Source: Flavobacteriales bacterium (lineage in GTDB: Bacteria > Bacteroidota > Bacteroidia > Flavobacteriales_D > Parvicellaceae). From it: a DNA stretch of 12,419 bases. The stretch lies in contig WFNC01000573.1 in the NCBI GenBank assembly GCA_015488785.1, forward strand, positions 1 through 12,419. The letters are read 5' to 3'. Position 1 is the first letter of the stretch. Every line of letters begins with the position of its first letter. The translations under genes were made by a program, and so were the position numbers. Below are positions 6,300 through 12,419 of the stretch, in pieces. The notes under the pieces were generated by a model, which worked only from the letters and a program-made list of their open reading frames with translations, was not told the origin of the DNA and searched no databases.

Positions 6300-9200
6300 T
6301 TACTCTCCTCCGTTCAATTCAATTTCTTCTATATTGTCTTCGTTCGATTTGTTTTTTGATTCTTCAAGCGCATCAATGTATTCGATTCTATCTCTAGCTT
6401 GTTGAATCATTTCTAACTCATCTTTCCCTTTGTAATTGTCGATTACACTTTGTAAACTAGAACGGGCATTGTAATAATCTTCGAGTACAATAAAGTTTTC
6501 TCCTAAGAGTAAAATTCCTTTTGCAATCCAATAATCATAACTTGGTTTTTGGTTGACCAATTCCATTATTTCCAATTCACATTCTTCGTTGTTGTTTTGC
6601 TCAAAAAGTATTTCACAAACATAATACTTAGCTTCAGCTCCTTTTATACTTTTTGTGCTCGAATTACACGTTCTCAACACGCTTATTGCATCGTCATATT
6701 GTCTGGTTTCTCTAAGCGAAAGTCCTTTCATTCTTAAAGCTTCAACCTTAGTGTCATCATCTAGTTTTGTCAAGGCTAATACTTTATCAGCATATACAAT
6801 TGTGTTGGGATAATCCTTCAGTTTCCAGTTGCACCACATCTGTTGTATAATTGCAGTTCTAATGTTTTCTGTATTCGCTGCAATTGATTCTAGTTTGTTA
6901 TAGTTTACATTTGCTGTAGCAAAATCGGATTTAGCATAGCTTATTTGAGAACCATATTGTAACGCTTCTTCATAGTGCTTGTTGTTTGGCTTGTTTATTA
7001 CAAAAGTGTATTGTTCCAAAGCCTTATCTTGATCGGTTGTATATAAACACGTCGCTAGATAAAAATGAGCACTTATTTCATGTATTCCGTTTGGTACTTT
7101 TTCGATGTAGATTTTACTTTCTTGTTCAATCAAATTGCAATCTCCCGAATTCCATGCAGCATAAACAGGTTCCCAAAGTGCAGAATCTTTTTCCATTGTT
7201 CCAACTTTTATACCTCTTCCTTGTAACCAATCGTAGTAGCCAGGTAAATCTTTTCGCCCTTGGTAAACACTTTTCATTTGAGCAATTGCCGATTCGTTTT
7301 CAATCTTAGCAGAAGGATAATTGTCTAGTACTTTTAGTAGATATACTTCAGCTTCGTCATACCTTTTTTCTCTAACGTAAATAGCCCCAAGATTAACCAT
7401 CATTTCGGGAACGTATTGATTGTTTGGGTAGTTATTAATAAAGTCAGTGTAAACGGTTATTGCTTTATCGTTTTTTTCTTGTTGTTGATAAGCTTGTGCT
7501 AATTCTCTCAACGATAATATTTGAAAATTTGAATTTGGATATTTTTCCGTTAAGTCTTTTAATGTTTTAGATTTTCCTTTTACATCGCCTAATAATCCTT
7601 GTGATTTAGCTTTTTGAAAATAGGCATAAGATAAATCTCCTTTTCCTACTTTTATCGCTTTCGAATAATTTTCAACGGCAAGTTTATCGTCTGGTAATAA
7701 ATAATAAGCATCAGCTAAACGTAAATAAGCATCACTCAATTTTGCTTCATCCACACGGTCGGTTAGTTGTGTAAAATTTCTAAAAGCAGTAATACTTTTT
7801 TCTAAATTTAATTTTCGTTGTCTTAATAATTCAGGAGTGCTTTTTGATGAACTTTTGTTTAATGTTCCATTCTTAAAAGGATTAGCTTTCATAAAATAAG
7901 CATAGGCAACGCTATAATCAGCATCTCTAAATACATTGGTTAAGGCGGCTCCTGGTTCCAATCTAAACTCAACAAACTTACTTACCGCTTTGTCATAATC
8001 TTTCATTTTATAATAGGACTCTCCAGTCCAATACAAACTAGCTGCATTTGTTTTCTTATCAAAAGGATATTTTTCTACTTGTTTAAATCGTTTTATCGCT
8101 TCCTCATATTCATTATTTTGAAATAACTCTATGCCTCTATTAAAAGCAATGTTTTGATAAGCTTGTTTTATTCGGTTGTCCTTTCTTTTTATCTTTTCGA
8201 TAGAGACTAAAGCTTCATCATAATTTTTAGTTGTCATGTATCCTTTTATCAAAAATTCATAAGCTTCATCCAATTGTTCAGAGTTTGGAAATTTATTGAT
8301 ATAGTCTCTAAATGCTTTTGTCGATTCACTGTAAGGTCCATCTATTTGATAAGCCAGTTTTGCATAATTAAACATTGAATTTTCTTGAATCTCTTTGTCA
8401 AAATCTAATTTACTAGCCGCTTTAAAAGCAATACGAGCTTCTAGTCTATTGTCGGATTTTAAAAAACAATCTGCCAGTTGGTACAATGCTGTTTGCGAAA
8501 GTGAATCTTCTTTAGATGCAACTCTTTTATAATTGTTTATTGCATTTTGATATTGCCCTTCTTTATAATAAGAATAAGCTAATTGATAATTTGAAATACG
8601 TGTCGATTTTGCCCCTTTTTTAAATGCTTTTAAATAGGGAATTGCTTCTTTGTAGTTCTTTTTGTGGTAATATCCGTCTCCAATTAGTTTAGCAAATTCT
8701 GCTTTTCTTTTTTTACTAATGTTTTCATAGTACTTTGGAGCGTAGTCAATCAATTCGTCATATTTTTCTTGCTTATGATAAATTTGAGCAACATAATAAG
8801 GCACAATGTGTTGGAACATAGGAGTCTCTGAAATACTTTTAAATCCATTCAAAGCTGTTTGGTAGTCTCCGTTTTCGTAAGCGATGTGACTAAAATAATA
8901 CATCGCAGGTACTTGGTAACTTGATGAGTCATCTTTTATAGCTGCAAAATGTGGTTTTGCTTCTTCTTTCTTTTTTGTTCTAAAATAACTATAACCGAGT
9001 TTAAATTCATACTCTGTTTTTTCATTCTTTGTAAGTTTAAATTCATCCACTTTTTCAAAATATTCAATGACAGATTTAAATCTTTTTAACCTGTATTTTT
9101 GTCGTCCTAGTTGGAAGTAAACGGATTCGGCTTTAACATTTTCTGGATGTTCTACCACAAATCGACTGAGTAAATATTCAGCGTCAGGATGAAATAGTTC

Positions 9201-9455
9201 TAATGCACAAATAGCATAATAATATTCTGAATTGACTCTTACTTCGTCTTGCTTATCTGTTATTGCGTTCAAAACGTTTAGGAATTTATCTTGTGCTGCG
9301 CTAAATTTCTCCTTATCGTATAAATCCTGAGCAGTTCTATAATCGACGTATTTGTCGGTGTAAATTTTTGTCTTTTGAGCAAAACTTGTGTTTAAAAAGG
9401 TAAGAAAACATAAAACTGTCGCTACCTTGAATATTATTTTATTTGAAAATGCCAT
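6300..9455 (-). CDS. Large exported tetratricopeptide-repeat (TPR) protein
   Basis: The 1051-residue product starts with a signal peptide (1-26, cut at SFA|Q), which supports the ATG at 9455. The remainder is nearly all helical TPR-like repeats. Examples are VYFQLGRQKYRLKRFKSVIE (112-131), the YSYFRTKKKEEAKPHF stretch (155-170), the YEEAIKRFKQVEKYP stretch and the YDEAEVYLLKVLDNYPSA stretch. Many have the YfP or NYP break seen in outer-membrane-lipoprotein-type TPRs (BamD/YbgF-like). The extreme C-terminus is acidic and low in complexity (EEIELNGGE). It has no lipobox cysteine, so it should be soluble in the periplasm. TPR solenoids bind other proteins, and the likely partner is the outer-membrane barrel encoded just downstream. 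No enzymatic domain is seen. I recall this TPR-plus-barrel order from other Bacteroidota, but its function is not known to me. Confidence 0.85.
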   Translation of the reverse strand: MAFSNKIIFKVATVLCFLTFLNTSFAQKTKIYTDKYVDYRTAQDLYDKEKFSAAQDKFLNVLNAITDKQDEVRVNSEYYYAICALELFHPDAEYLLSRFVVEHPENVKAESVYFQLGRQKYRLKRFKSVIEYFEKVDEFKLTKNEKTEYEFKLGYSYFRTKKKEEAKPHFAAIKDDSSSYQVPAMYYFSHIAYENGDYQTALNGFKSISETPMFQHIVPYYVAQIYHKQEKYDELIDYAPKYYENISKKRKAEFAKLIGDGYYHKKNYKEAIPYLKAFKKGAKSTRISNYQLAYSYYKEGQYQNAINNYKRVASKEDSLSQTALYQLADCFLKSDNRLEARIAFKAASKLDFDKEIQENSMFNYAKLAYQIDGPYSESTKAFRDYINKFPNSEQLDEAYEFLIKGYMTTKNYDEALVSIEKIKRKDNRIKQAYQNIAFNRGIELFQNNEYEEAIKRFKQVEKYPFDKKTNAASLYWTGESYYKMKDYDKAVSKFVEFRLEPGAALTNVFRDADYSVAYAYFMKANPFKNGTLNKSSSKSTPELLRQRKLNLEKSITAFRNFTQLTDRVDEAKLSDAYLRLADAYYLLPDDKLAVENYSKAIKVGKGDLSYAYFQKAKSQGLLGDVKGKSKTLKDLTEKYPNSNFQILSLRELAQAYQQQEKNDKAITVYTDFINNYPNNQYVPEMMVNLGAIYVREKRYDEAEVYLLKVLDNYPSAKIENESAIAQMKSVYQGRKDLPGYYDWLQGRGIKVGTMEKDSALWEPVYAAWNSGDCNLIEQESKIYIEKVPNGIHEISAHFYLATCLYTTDQDKALEQYTFVINKPNNKHYEEALQYGSQISYAKSDFATANVNYNKLESIAANTENIRTAIIQQMWCNWKLKDYPNTIVYADKVLALTKLDDDTKVEALRMKGLSLRETRQYDDAISVLRTCNSSTKSIKGAEAKYYVCEILFEQNNNEECELEIMELVNQKPSYDYWIAKGILLLGENFIVLEDYYNARSSLQSVIDNYKGKDELEMIQQARDRIEYIDALEESKNKSNEDNIEEIELNGGE

Positions 9456-9606
9456 ACTTTAATTAACTTAAACGTTAAACTAATTGATAAAGATAGTAAG
9501 GTGTATCTCGTAAAATAGAGTGAGTGGAATAAATTACTAACGTTTAGCTGTTAAGATTATTGTGATACTCCATTCCATTCGCTTCTCAATTTTTTTGTAA
9601 AGTGAG

Positions 9607-9632
9607 TTGATTTGTGTGTGAAACTATTTTTG
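9607..9632 (+). promoter_or_regulatory. Candidate promoter for the CxxCH secreted protein gene
   Basis: TATTTTTG at 9625-9632 fits the -7 consensus TAnnTTTG. The nearest -33-like triplet, TTG at 9607-9609, is only 15 bases away, shorter than ideal, so the call is tentative. It would give a leader of about 45 bases before the start codon. No convincing promoter was found for the divergent TPR gene in this 225-base spacer. Confidence 0.35.
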
Positions 9633-9680
9633 AAAGCAACTATTTGAACAATAAATGAGTCTATCTTTAAACAAAAATAA

Positions 9681-10553
9681 ATGAATATGAAAAAAACACT
9701 ACAAACTTTATCATTGGTTGGAATTTCGGCTGTGTCCTTAATTTCATTCACAAAAAACAATGGAACTATCGGAGTTTATAACCACTTCGAAGCTTTGAAT
9801 GGAGCAGGTGCTCAATTTGGAAAAACAGGAGCTCCGGGAGAGCAAAATTGTACGCAATGTCACTCAGGAATAGCAATTACAAATTCTTCTGCTGCATCGA
9901 TGACGTTTTCAGGAGCGGCTAATTTATATATACCGGGTTCTACTTATTCAATGACGGTTTCTTTGCCTAGTGGAAGCCCTAAAAATGGCTTTGAAATTGT
10001 AGCTTTGCGTATGTCTGATGATGCCAGTATTGGTACTTTTTCACTTACTGACGCTACAAATACTCAACTAAAAATGGGAATGGGAAGAACTTATGTAACA
10101 CATACTTCCGCTGGGAATAGTCAATCGACATGGAGTTTTGATTGGGTTGCTCCAGCTACAAATGAGGGGAATATTAAATTTTATTATGCTGCAAATCTTA
10201 CCAATAATAATGGAACAACAAGCGGAGATGAAATTCACTTAGTAGAATTAGTTATTGAAGCAGATCCTTCAAGTGCAATTGTAGAACAAACCGAAATAGT
10301 TGATATCGATAACAGTCTAAAAATTAGAACTGAAGGAAAAATATTTACACCTAGTTTTGATTTAGAAAATGATAAAGCTGTTTCTGTTACCGTAGTGTCG
10401 CTTAGTGGTAAATCAGTTTACTCAAACTCTGAACGTTTACATAAAGGTTCTAACACGTTAAATTCAATTGATTTGTCTAACCAAGCAAAAGGAATTTATA
10501 TCATTAACTTTAGTTTTGGAAACGAAACAATTTCTAGAAAAGTTAATTTATAG
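9681..10553 (+). CDS. Secreted CxxCH protein with T9SS type A sorting domain (choice-of-anchor V-like)
   Basis: Two ATGs compete (9681 and 9687). The second gives a conventional signal peptide starting MKKTLQ; either leads to export. Counting from the first, residues 46-63 read FGKTGAPGEQNCTQCHSG. This contains a single CxxCH motif (Cys57, Cys60, His61), the site for covalent c-type haem, in a GAPGE-nC-CHSG context that I associate with choice-of-anchor V domain proteins. Residues about 70-195 form a beta-rich, Reeler-like domain (FSGAANLYIPGSTYSMTVSL and later GDEIHLVEL). The last 75 or so residues are a type A T9SS tail: VTVVSLSGKSVYS (236-248), SNQAKGIYIINF (266-277), and a terminal ETISRKVNL. 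The protein should cross the inner membrane by Sec and leave through T9SS to the surface or medium. Electron transfer is possible, but a structural metal site cannot be excluded. It is a single-gene unit whose terminator lies beyond an inserted mobile element. Confidence 0.85.
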   Translation: MNMKKTLQTLSLVGISAVSLISFTKNNGTIGVYNHFEALNGAGAQFGKTGAPGEQNCTQCHSGIAITNSSAASMTFSGAANLYIPGSTYSMTVSLPSGSPKNGFEIVALRMSDDASIGTFSLTDATNTQLKMGMGRTYVTHTSAGNSQSTWSFDWVAPATNEGNIKFYYAANLTNNNGTTSGDEIHLVELVIEADPSSAIVEQTEIVDIDNSLKIRTEGKIFTPSFDLENDKAVSVTVVSLSGKSVYSNSERLHKGSNTLNSIDLSNQAKGIYIINFSFGNETISRKVNL

Positions 10554-10575
10554 CATCATATTTTAGAATGAGTTA

Positions 10576-10799
10576 GGGTTCACTGAAAAAGTCTAAAAAG
10601 CATATCATATGAGGCGACAAAACGAAGCTGTATGCATATACTGCGAGTTGCAGGCAACGAAATAGGATGTGTTTTTTAGGCTAACGACTATTCAACTGTA
10701 CTAAAATTCTTAGTATAATAAAGAAAACCTTGCGTTTTAAAGTCTAAAAAGTTACTAAAACAGCAGTACTACTGATTTCGAGTGTTTTTCAGTGAATCC
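10576..10799. mobile_element. MITE-like element, copy 2 (224 bp, non-coding)
   Basis: This copy has the same length and orientation as copy 1, with ends GGGTTCACTGAAAAA and TTTTTCAGTGAATCC (15-bp inverted repeats, one mismatch). Flanking hexamers are GAGTTA (10570-10575) and TAGTTA (10800-10805), a 5/6 match consistent with an ageing 6-bp target duplication. It holds a 13-bp internal direct repeat, AAAGTCTAAAAAG, at 10588-10600 and 10739-10751, which is partly eroded in copy 1. There is no coding frame. It starts 22 bases after the stop codon of the preceding gene and ends 7 bases before that gene's terminator stem. Confidence 0.85.
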
Positions 10800-10806
10800 T
10801 AGTTAC

Positions 10807-10841
10807 AAAAAAAGGCTCACATTATAGGTGAGCCTTTTTTT
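10807..10841. terminator. Strong bidirectional intrinsic terminator
   Basis: A perfect 14-bp inverted repeat pairs 10807-10820 (seven A then GGCTCAC) with 10828-10841 (GTGAGCC then seven T), around a 7-base loop. The GC-rich stem with T tracts on both strands suits termination from both sides: the CxxCH gene on the + strand and the toxin-antitoxin operon arriving on the - strand. Confidence 0.9.
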
Positions 10842-10957
10842 GTCTATTTCTCACTTAAAACAAACTTTCTTTTTTGAATATTTCTCCACTATTATTTCCA
10901 ACGTTTGGCTAAGCTTAGTAAGGGATGTCAAAAAGATGAACTTTCAACTTACCGCAA

Positions 10958-11018
10958 GCCAAATATAAATATTTTGTTTTTAAATTTTCATTTACTAAAG
11001 CCAAATTTTATATTTGGC
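10958..11018. repeat. Nested inverted repeat with two mutually exclusive pairings
   Basis: GCCAAATATAAA (10958-10969) is perfectly complementary to TTTATATTTGGC (11007-11018). A third segment, GCCAAAT (11000-11006), can instead pair with ATTTGGC (11012-11018) as a short hairpin. The same right arm thus has two possible partners. It lies downstream of the minus-strand antitoxin gene. Confidence 0.6.
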
Positions 11019-11080
11019 GAACTCGACAAAAGCTCAGAACTATCAATTTATCTCTGAAACCCTTGTTAAGTTTAGGTTTT

Positions 11081-11090
11081 GTTACCAATA
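11081..11090. repeat. Left flanking inverted repeat of the toxin-antitoxin module
   Basis: GTTACCAATA here is the exact reverse complement of TATTGGTAAC at 11808-11817. The two copies bracket the toxin-antitoxin genes with little spare sequence, 9 bases from the antitoxin stop on this side. Confidence 0.45.
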
Positions 11091-11098
11091 GTGCTTTT

Positions 11099-11389
11099 TT
11101 ATCGGATTGATATATTTAAGTGTTTTCCAAGTCCAAGTTCTATTAGTTTGTGATATGTAGAAACTTGAATATCACTCATCCCACGCTCAATTCTTGATAT
11201 ATAACTTTTTTTTGTTCCTGTTTTTTCTGCGAGTTCTTCCTGAGTTAAATTCGCTTCTTTTCTTGCTTCTTTTAACATAATTCCTAATCTGAATGCAAGA
11301 GAACTAACATCATAAGCATCTCTTTCTTTCGTACCCTTCTCTCCATACTTCCCTATAAGGATGTCTTCAAAATTTATTAAATTTCCCAT
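11099..11389 (-). CDS. HigA-like XRE-family antitoxin
   Basis: The 96-residue protein has a helix-turn-helix of the XRE/Cro-C1 type over about residues 35-88. Its core is LKEARKEANLTQEELAEKTG (39-58) followed by the recognition-helix stretch KKSYISRIERG (60-70). The N-terminal extension (1-34, with GTKERDAY at 19-26) is of the kind I know from Bacteroidota antitoxins paired with RelE/HigB-type toxins. It would neutralise the toxin by binding it and repress the shared promoter. The ATG at 11389 lies one base beyond the toxin stop, so the two are translationally coupled. Toxin-first order is typical of HigBA rather than RelBE. A palindrome in the upstream promoter is the likely operator. Confidence 0.85.
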   Translation of the reverse strand: MGNLINFEDILIGKYGEKGTKERDAYDVSSLAFRLGIMLKEARKEANLTQEELAEKTGTKKSYISRIERGMSDIQVSTYHKLIELGLGKHLNISIR

Positions 11390-11390
11390 A

Positions 11391-11729
11391 TTAGTTTTTC
11401 TTTTCGTTTAAGTATTGTTTTTTTAATTTTTCGGCAAGTTTAATTTCTTTCCTTGGTGTTTTTTGAGTTTTCTTTACAAAACTATTGGTCAGCACAACTA
11501 AATTCCCTTTGTCTAAAAAACATAAAATCCTAATACTTTTAAATGCTGTTATAACTCTGACTTCATAAATTCCGTCAGTGTTTTCAAGATATTTAAAAAA
11601 CTTTTTTGGAACTTGCTTTTCGAATCTTACCAAATCTAAAACGTATTCAATTTTAAGTTGAACTTTTTTGTCTTGAGATTTATAAAACTCTATAAAGTTC
11701 TTTTTGTAGGCTGTTATGTTTCTTATCAC
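11391..11729 (-). CDS. RelE/HigB-like (Gp49 family) toxin
   Basis: The 112-residue basic protein carries the signature of the HigB/Gp49 branch of the RelE/ParE superfamily: DGIYEVRV (52-59), RILCFLD (67-73) and NSFVKKTQKTPRKEI (82-96). Such toxins cleave mRNA on the ribosome. The antitoxin gene follows after one base. The start is GTG at 11729: no ATG or other good start lies upstream before an in-frame stop within the promoter, and later starts would remove the first strand. The promoter lies directly against this start, so the message would be nearly leaderless. Length and motifs look intact, so the toxin is probably functional. The lysine-rich C-terminus may contribute to RNA binding, which is inference. 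Confidence 0.85.
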   Translation of the reverse strand: MIRNITAYKKNFIEFYKSQDKKVQLKIEYVLDLVRFEKQVPKKFFKYLENTDGIYEVRVITAFKSIRILCFLDKGNLVVLTNSFVKKTQKTPRKEIKLAEKLKKQYLNEKKN

Positions 11730-11734
11730 GATAA

Positions 11735-11766
11735 CAAAAGTAAACTAATTAGTTAACAAAATCAAA
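11735..11766 (-). promoter_or_regulatory. Toxin-antitoxin promoter with palindromic operator in its spacer
   Basis: On the minus strand, TACTTTTG (11742-11735) fits TAnnTTTG and TTTG (11766-11763) is a -33 element, separated by exactly 20 bases. The spacer contains the perfect 12-bp palindrome AACTAATTAGTT (11743-11754), which directly touches the -7 element. This is where an autorepressing antitoxin would bind and block RNA polymerase. Confidence 0.65.
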
Positions 11767-11807
11767 TTTCTTTGTTATTATTTTCTACACAATTAGTTTT
11801 TCTTCAT

Positions 11808-11817
11808 TATTGGTAAC
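11808..11817. repeat. Right flanking inverted repeat of the toxin-antitoxin module
   Basis: TATTGGTAAC here is the inverted partner of GTTACCAATA at 11081-11090. It lies 20 bases from the stop codon of the neighbouring iron-sulfur gene. Confidence 0.45.
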
Positions 11818-11837
11818 GTAGGAATTAACACAAATCC

Positions 11838-12419
11838 TTAAAACTTAATCTTAGCAATATTATTCTCAAAAATAATAGGATTGTTATCGATCTTCTTTGG
11901 AGCATCAGAATTTTCTAACTTTAAAACTCCTCTCGGACAAACAGCCGAACAAACACCGCATCCAACACACGAAGCCCTTATAATATCTTCTCCTTTTTGT
12001 GCGTAAGAACGAACATCTATTCCTTGTTCACAATACGTGCTACAATTCCCACAAGAAATACATTGACCTCCGTTTGTTGTAATTCTAAATTTAGATTTAA
12101 AGCGTTGTACTATTCCCATGTAAGCCGCCAACGGACAACCAAAACGACACCAAGTTCTATTTCCAAATATGGGATAAAAACCAGTCCCAATTACACCAGA
12201 AAAAATAGAACCAATCAAAAAGCCATACGTTTTTTGAATCGTATATGTATCAATTCCTAAAACACTGTTAGCTCCTGTAAAAAAAGAATAAAGTGTTATA
12301 ATTGTCATCACAATAGCAAAAACCAAGACTCCGTGAACAATGTAACGCTCAAACTTCCAAGAAGCTAATGTTTTAGTAGAGTTCTGACGGTAAGGGTCTC
12401 CCAATGTTTCTGCCAATCC
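11838..12419 (-). CDS. Membrane-bound 4Fe-4S polyferredoxin (NosR/CcoG-like), truncated by window
   Basis: The frame is open to the right edge. The first possible start is a TTG three bases from it, so the N-terminus is outside the window. Counting from that TTG, two membrane helices lie near residues 25-46 and 63-84. They are followed by WCRFGCP (89-95), the C-x3-CP motif of the Fer4_5 domain found in NosR, NapH, RdxA and CcoG. Two ferredoxin-type cluster motifs come next: Cys119, 122, 125, 129 and Cys150, 153, 156, 160. The second ends in CP as usual, while the first has Glu after its last cysteine. The clusters presumably face the cytoplasm and pass electrons to or from the membrane part. 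The missing portion would decide between a NosR-like role and cytochrome oxidase assembly. The gene is separate from the toxin-antitoxin operon, whose promoter lies downstream of this stop. Confidence 0.85.
   Translation of the reverse strand, partial: GLAETLGDPYRQNSTKTLASWKFERYIVHGVLVFAIVMTIITLYSFFTGANSVLGIDTYTIQKTYGFLIGSIFSGVIGTGFYPIFGNRTWCRFGCPLAAYMGIVQRFKSKFRITTNGGQCISCGNCSTYCEQGIDVRSYAQKGEDIIRASCVGCGVCSAVCPRGVLKLENSDAPKKIDNNPIIFENNIAKIKF

Larger units (their letters stand above)
10842..11098. other. Non-coding spacer rich in inverted repeats
   Basis: Apart from the repeats listed separately, this stretch holds the perfect palindrome CTAAGCTTAG at 10909-10918 next to CCAACGTTTGG (10898-10908). 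I see no gene. From memory its ends (AACGTTTGGC; TTGTTACCAATAGTGC) resemble intergenic sequences that recur beside single accessory genes in Bacteroidota genomes, but I cannot check this. Confidence 0.4.

Noticed and set aside
9469..9546. Inverted repeat TAAACGTTA (9469-9477) and TAACGTTTA (9538-9546) upstream of the TPR gene as an operator pair
   Set aside because: It is only nine AT-rich bases around an AACGTT core with about 60 bases between, too weak to call without comparative data.
9557..9760. Minus-strand frame of 67 codons across the start of the CxxCH gene
   Set aside because: It overlaps a well-supported signal peptide on the other strand and has no recognisable protein character.
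10898..11071. Integron attC-like site: GTTAAGT core at 11065-11071 and a GTTGGAA-like core on the minus strand near 10900
   Set aside because: The two cores are not complementary to each other as attC outer boxes must be, one breaks the GTTRRRY consensus, and no integrase is in the window.

Overview
The window looks like a chromosomal segment from a Bacteroidota bacterium, most likely a flavobacterial relative. The base composition is strongly AT-rich. Candidate promoters fit the Bacteroidota form (TTTG, then about 20 bases, then TAnnTTTG) and there are no clear Shine-Dalgarno sites. Two genes carry recognisable type IX secretion (T9SS) sorting domains, and one of them is followed at once by a PorP/SprF-family outer-membrane gene. 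Identifications rest on motif reading and memory of the families, not on a search.

Left part (1-1728, + strand): the C-terminal three quarters of a Wzx-like polysaccharide flippase, cut by the window edge, then dut (dUTPase). Between them is a compact element able to form several hairpins, resembling dispersed intergenic repeats of Bacteroidota.

Middle left (1729-4333, + strand): a roughly 650-base gap holds one copy of a 224-bp non-coding MITE-like element with 15-bp terminal inverted repeats and a perfect 6-bp target duplication. Then comes a two-gene unit joined stop-to-start (TAG|ATG): a secreted protein with a gliding-motility-type (type B) C-terminal sorting domain, and its PorP/SprF-like partner. 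A promoter lies so close to the first start codon that the message should be nearly leaderless.

Middle (4334-9455, - strand): a convergent junction carries a decayed end of the same MITE family and a small degenerate GTCTTG repeat. Next are a 1051-aa exported TPR protein and, 39 bases downstream, a 581-aa outer-membrane beta-barrel protein. These look like one operon encoding a periplasm/outer-membrane module of unknown role.

Right part (9456-12419): a secreted T9SS type A protein with one CxxCH haem-binding motif in a choice-of-anchor-V-like context; a second MITE copy lying between that gene and its strong bidirectional terminator; a nested inverted-repeat region; a toxin-first HigBA-like toxin-antitoxin operon with a palindrome inside its promoter spacer and a 10-bp inverted repeat on both flanks; and the C-terminal part of a membrane-bound polyferredoxin (NosR/CcoG-like 4Fe-4S protein) running off the right edge.

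The general theme is cell-envelope export and outer-membrane biology, interrupted by small mobile or repeated elements. The least explained items are the MITE family, the multi-hairpin element upstream of dut, and the bracketed toxin-antitoxin cassette.
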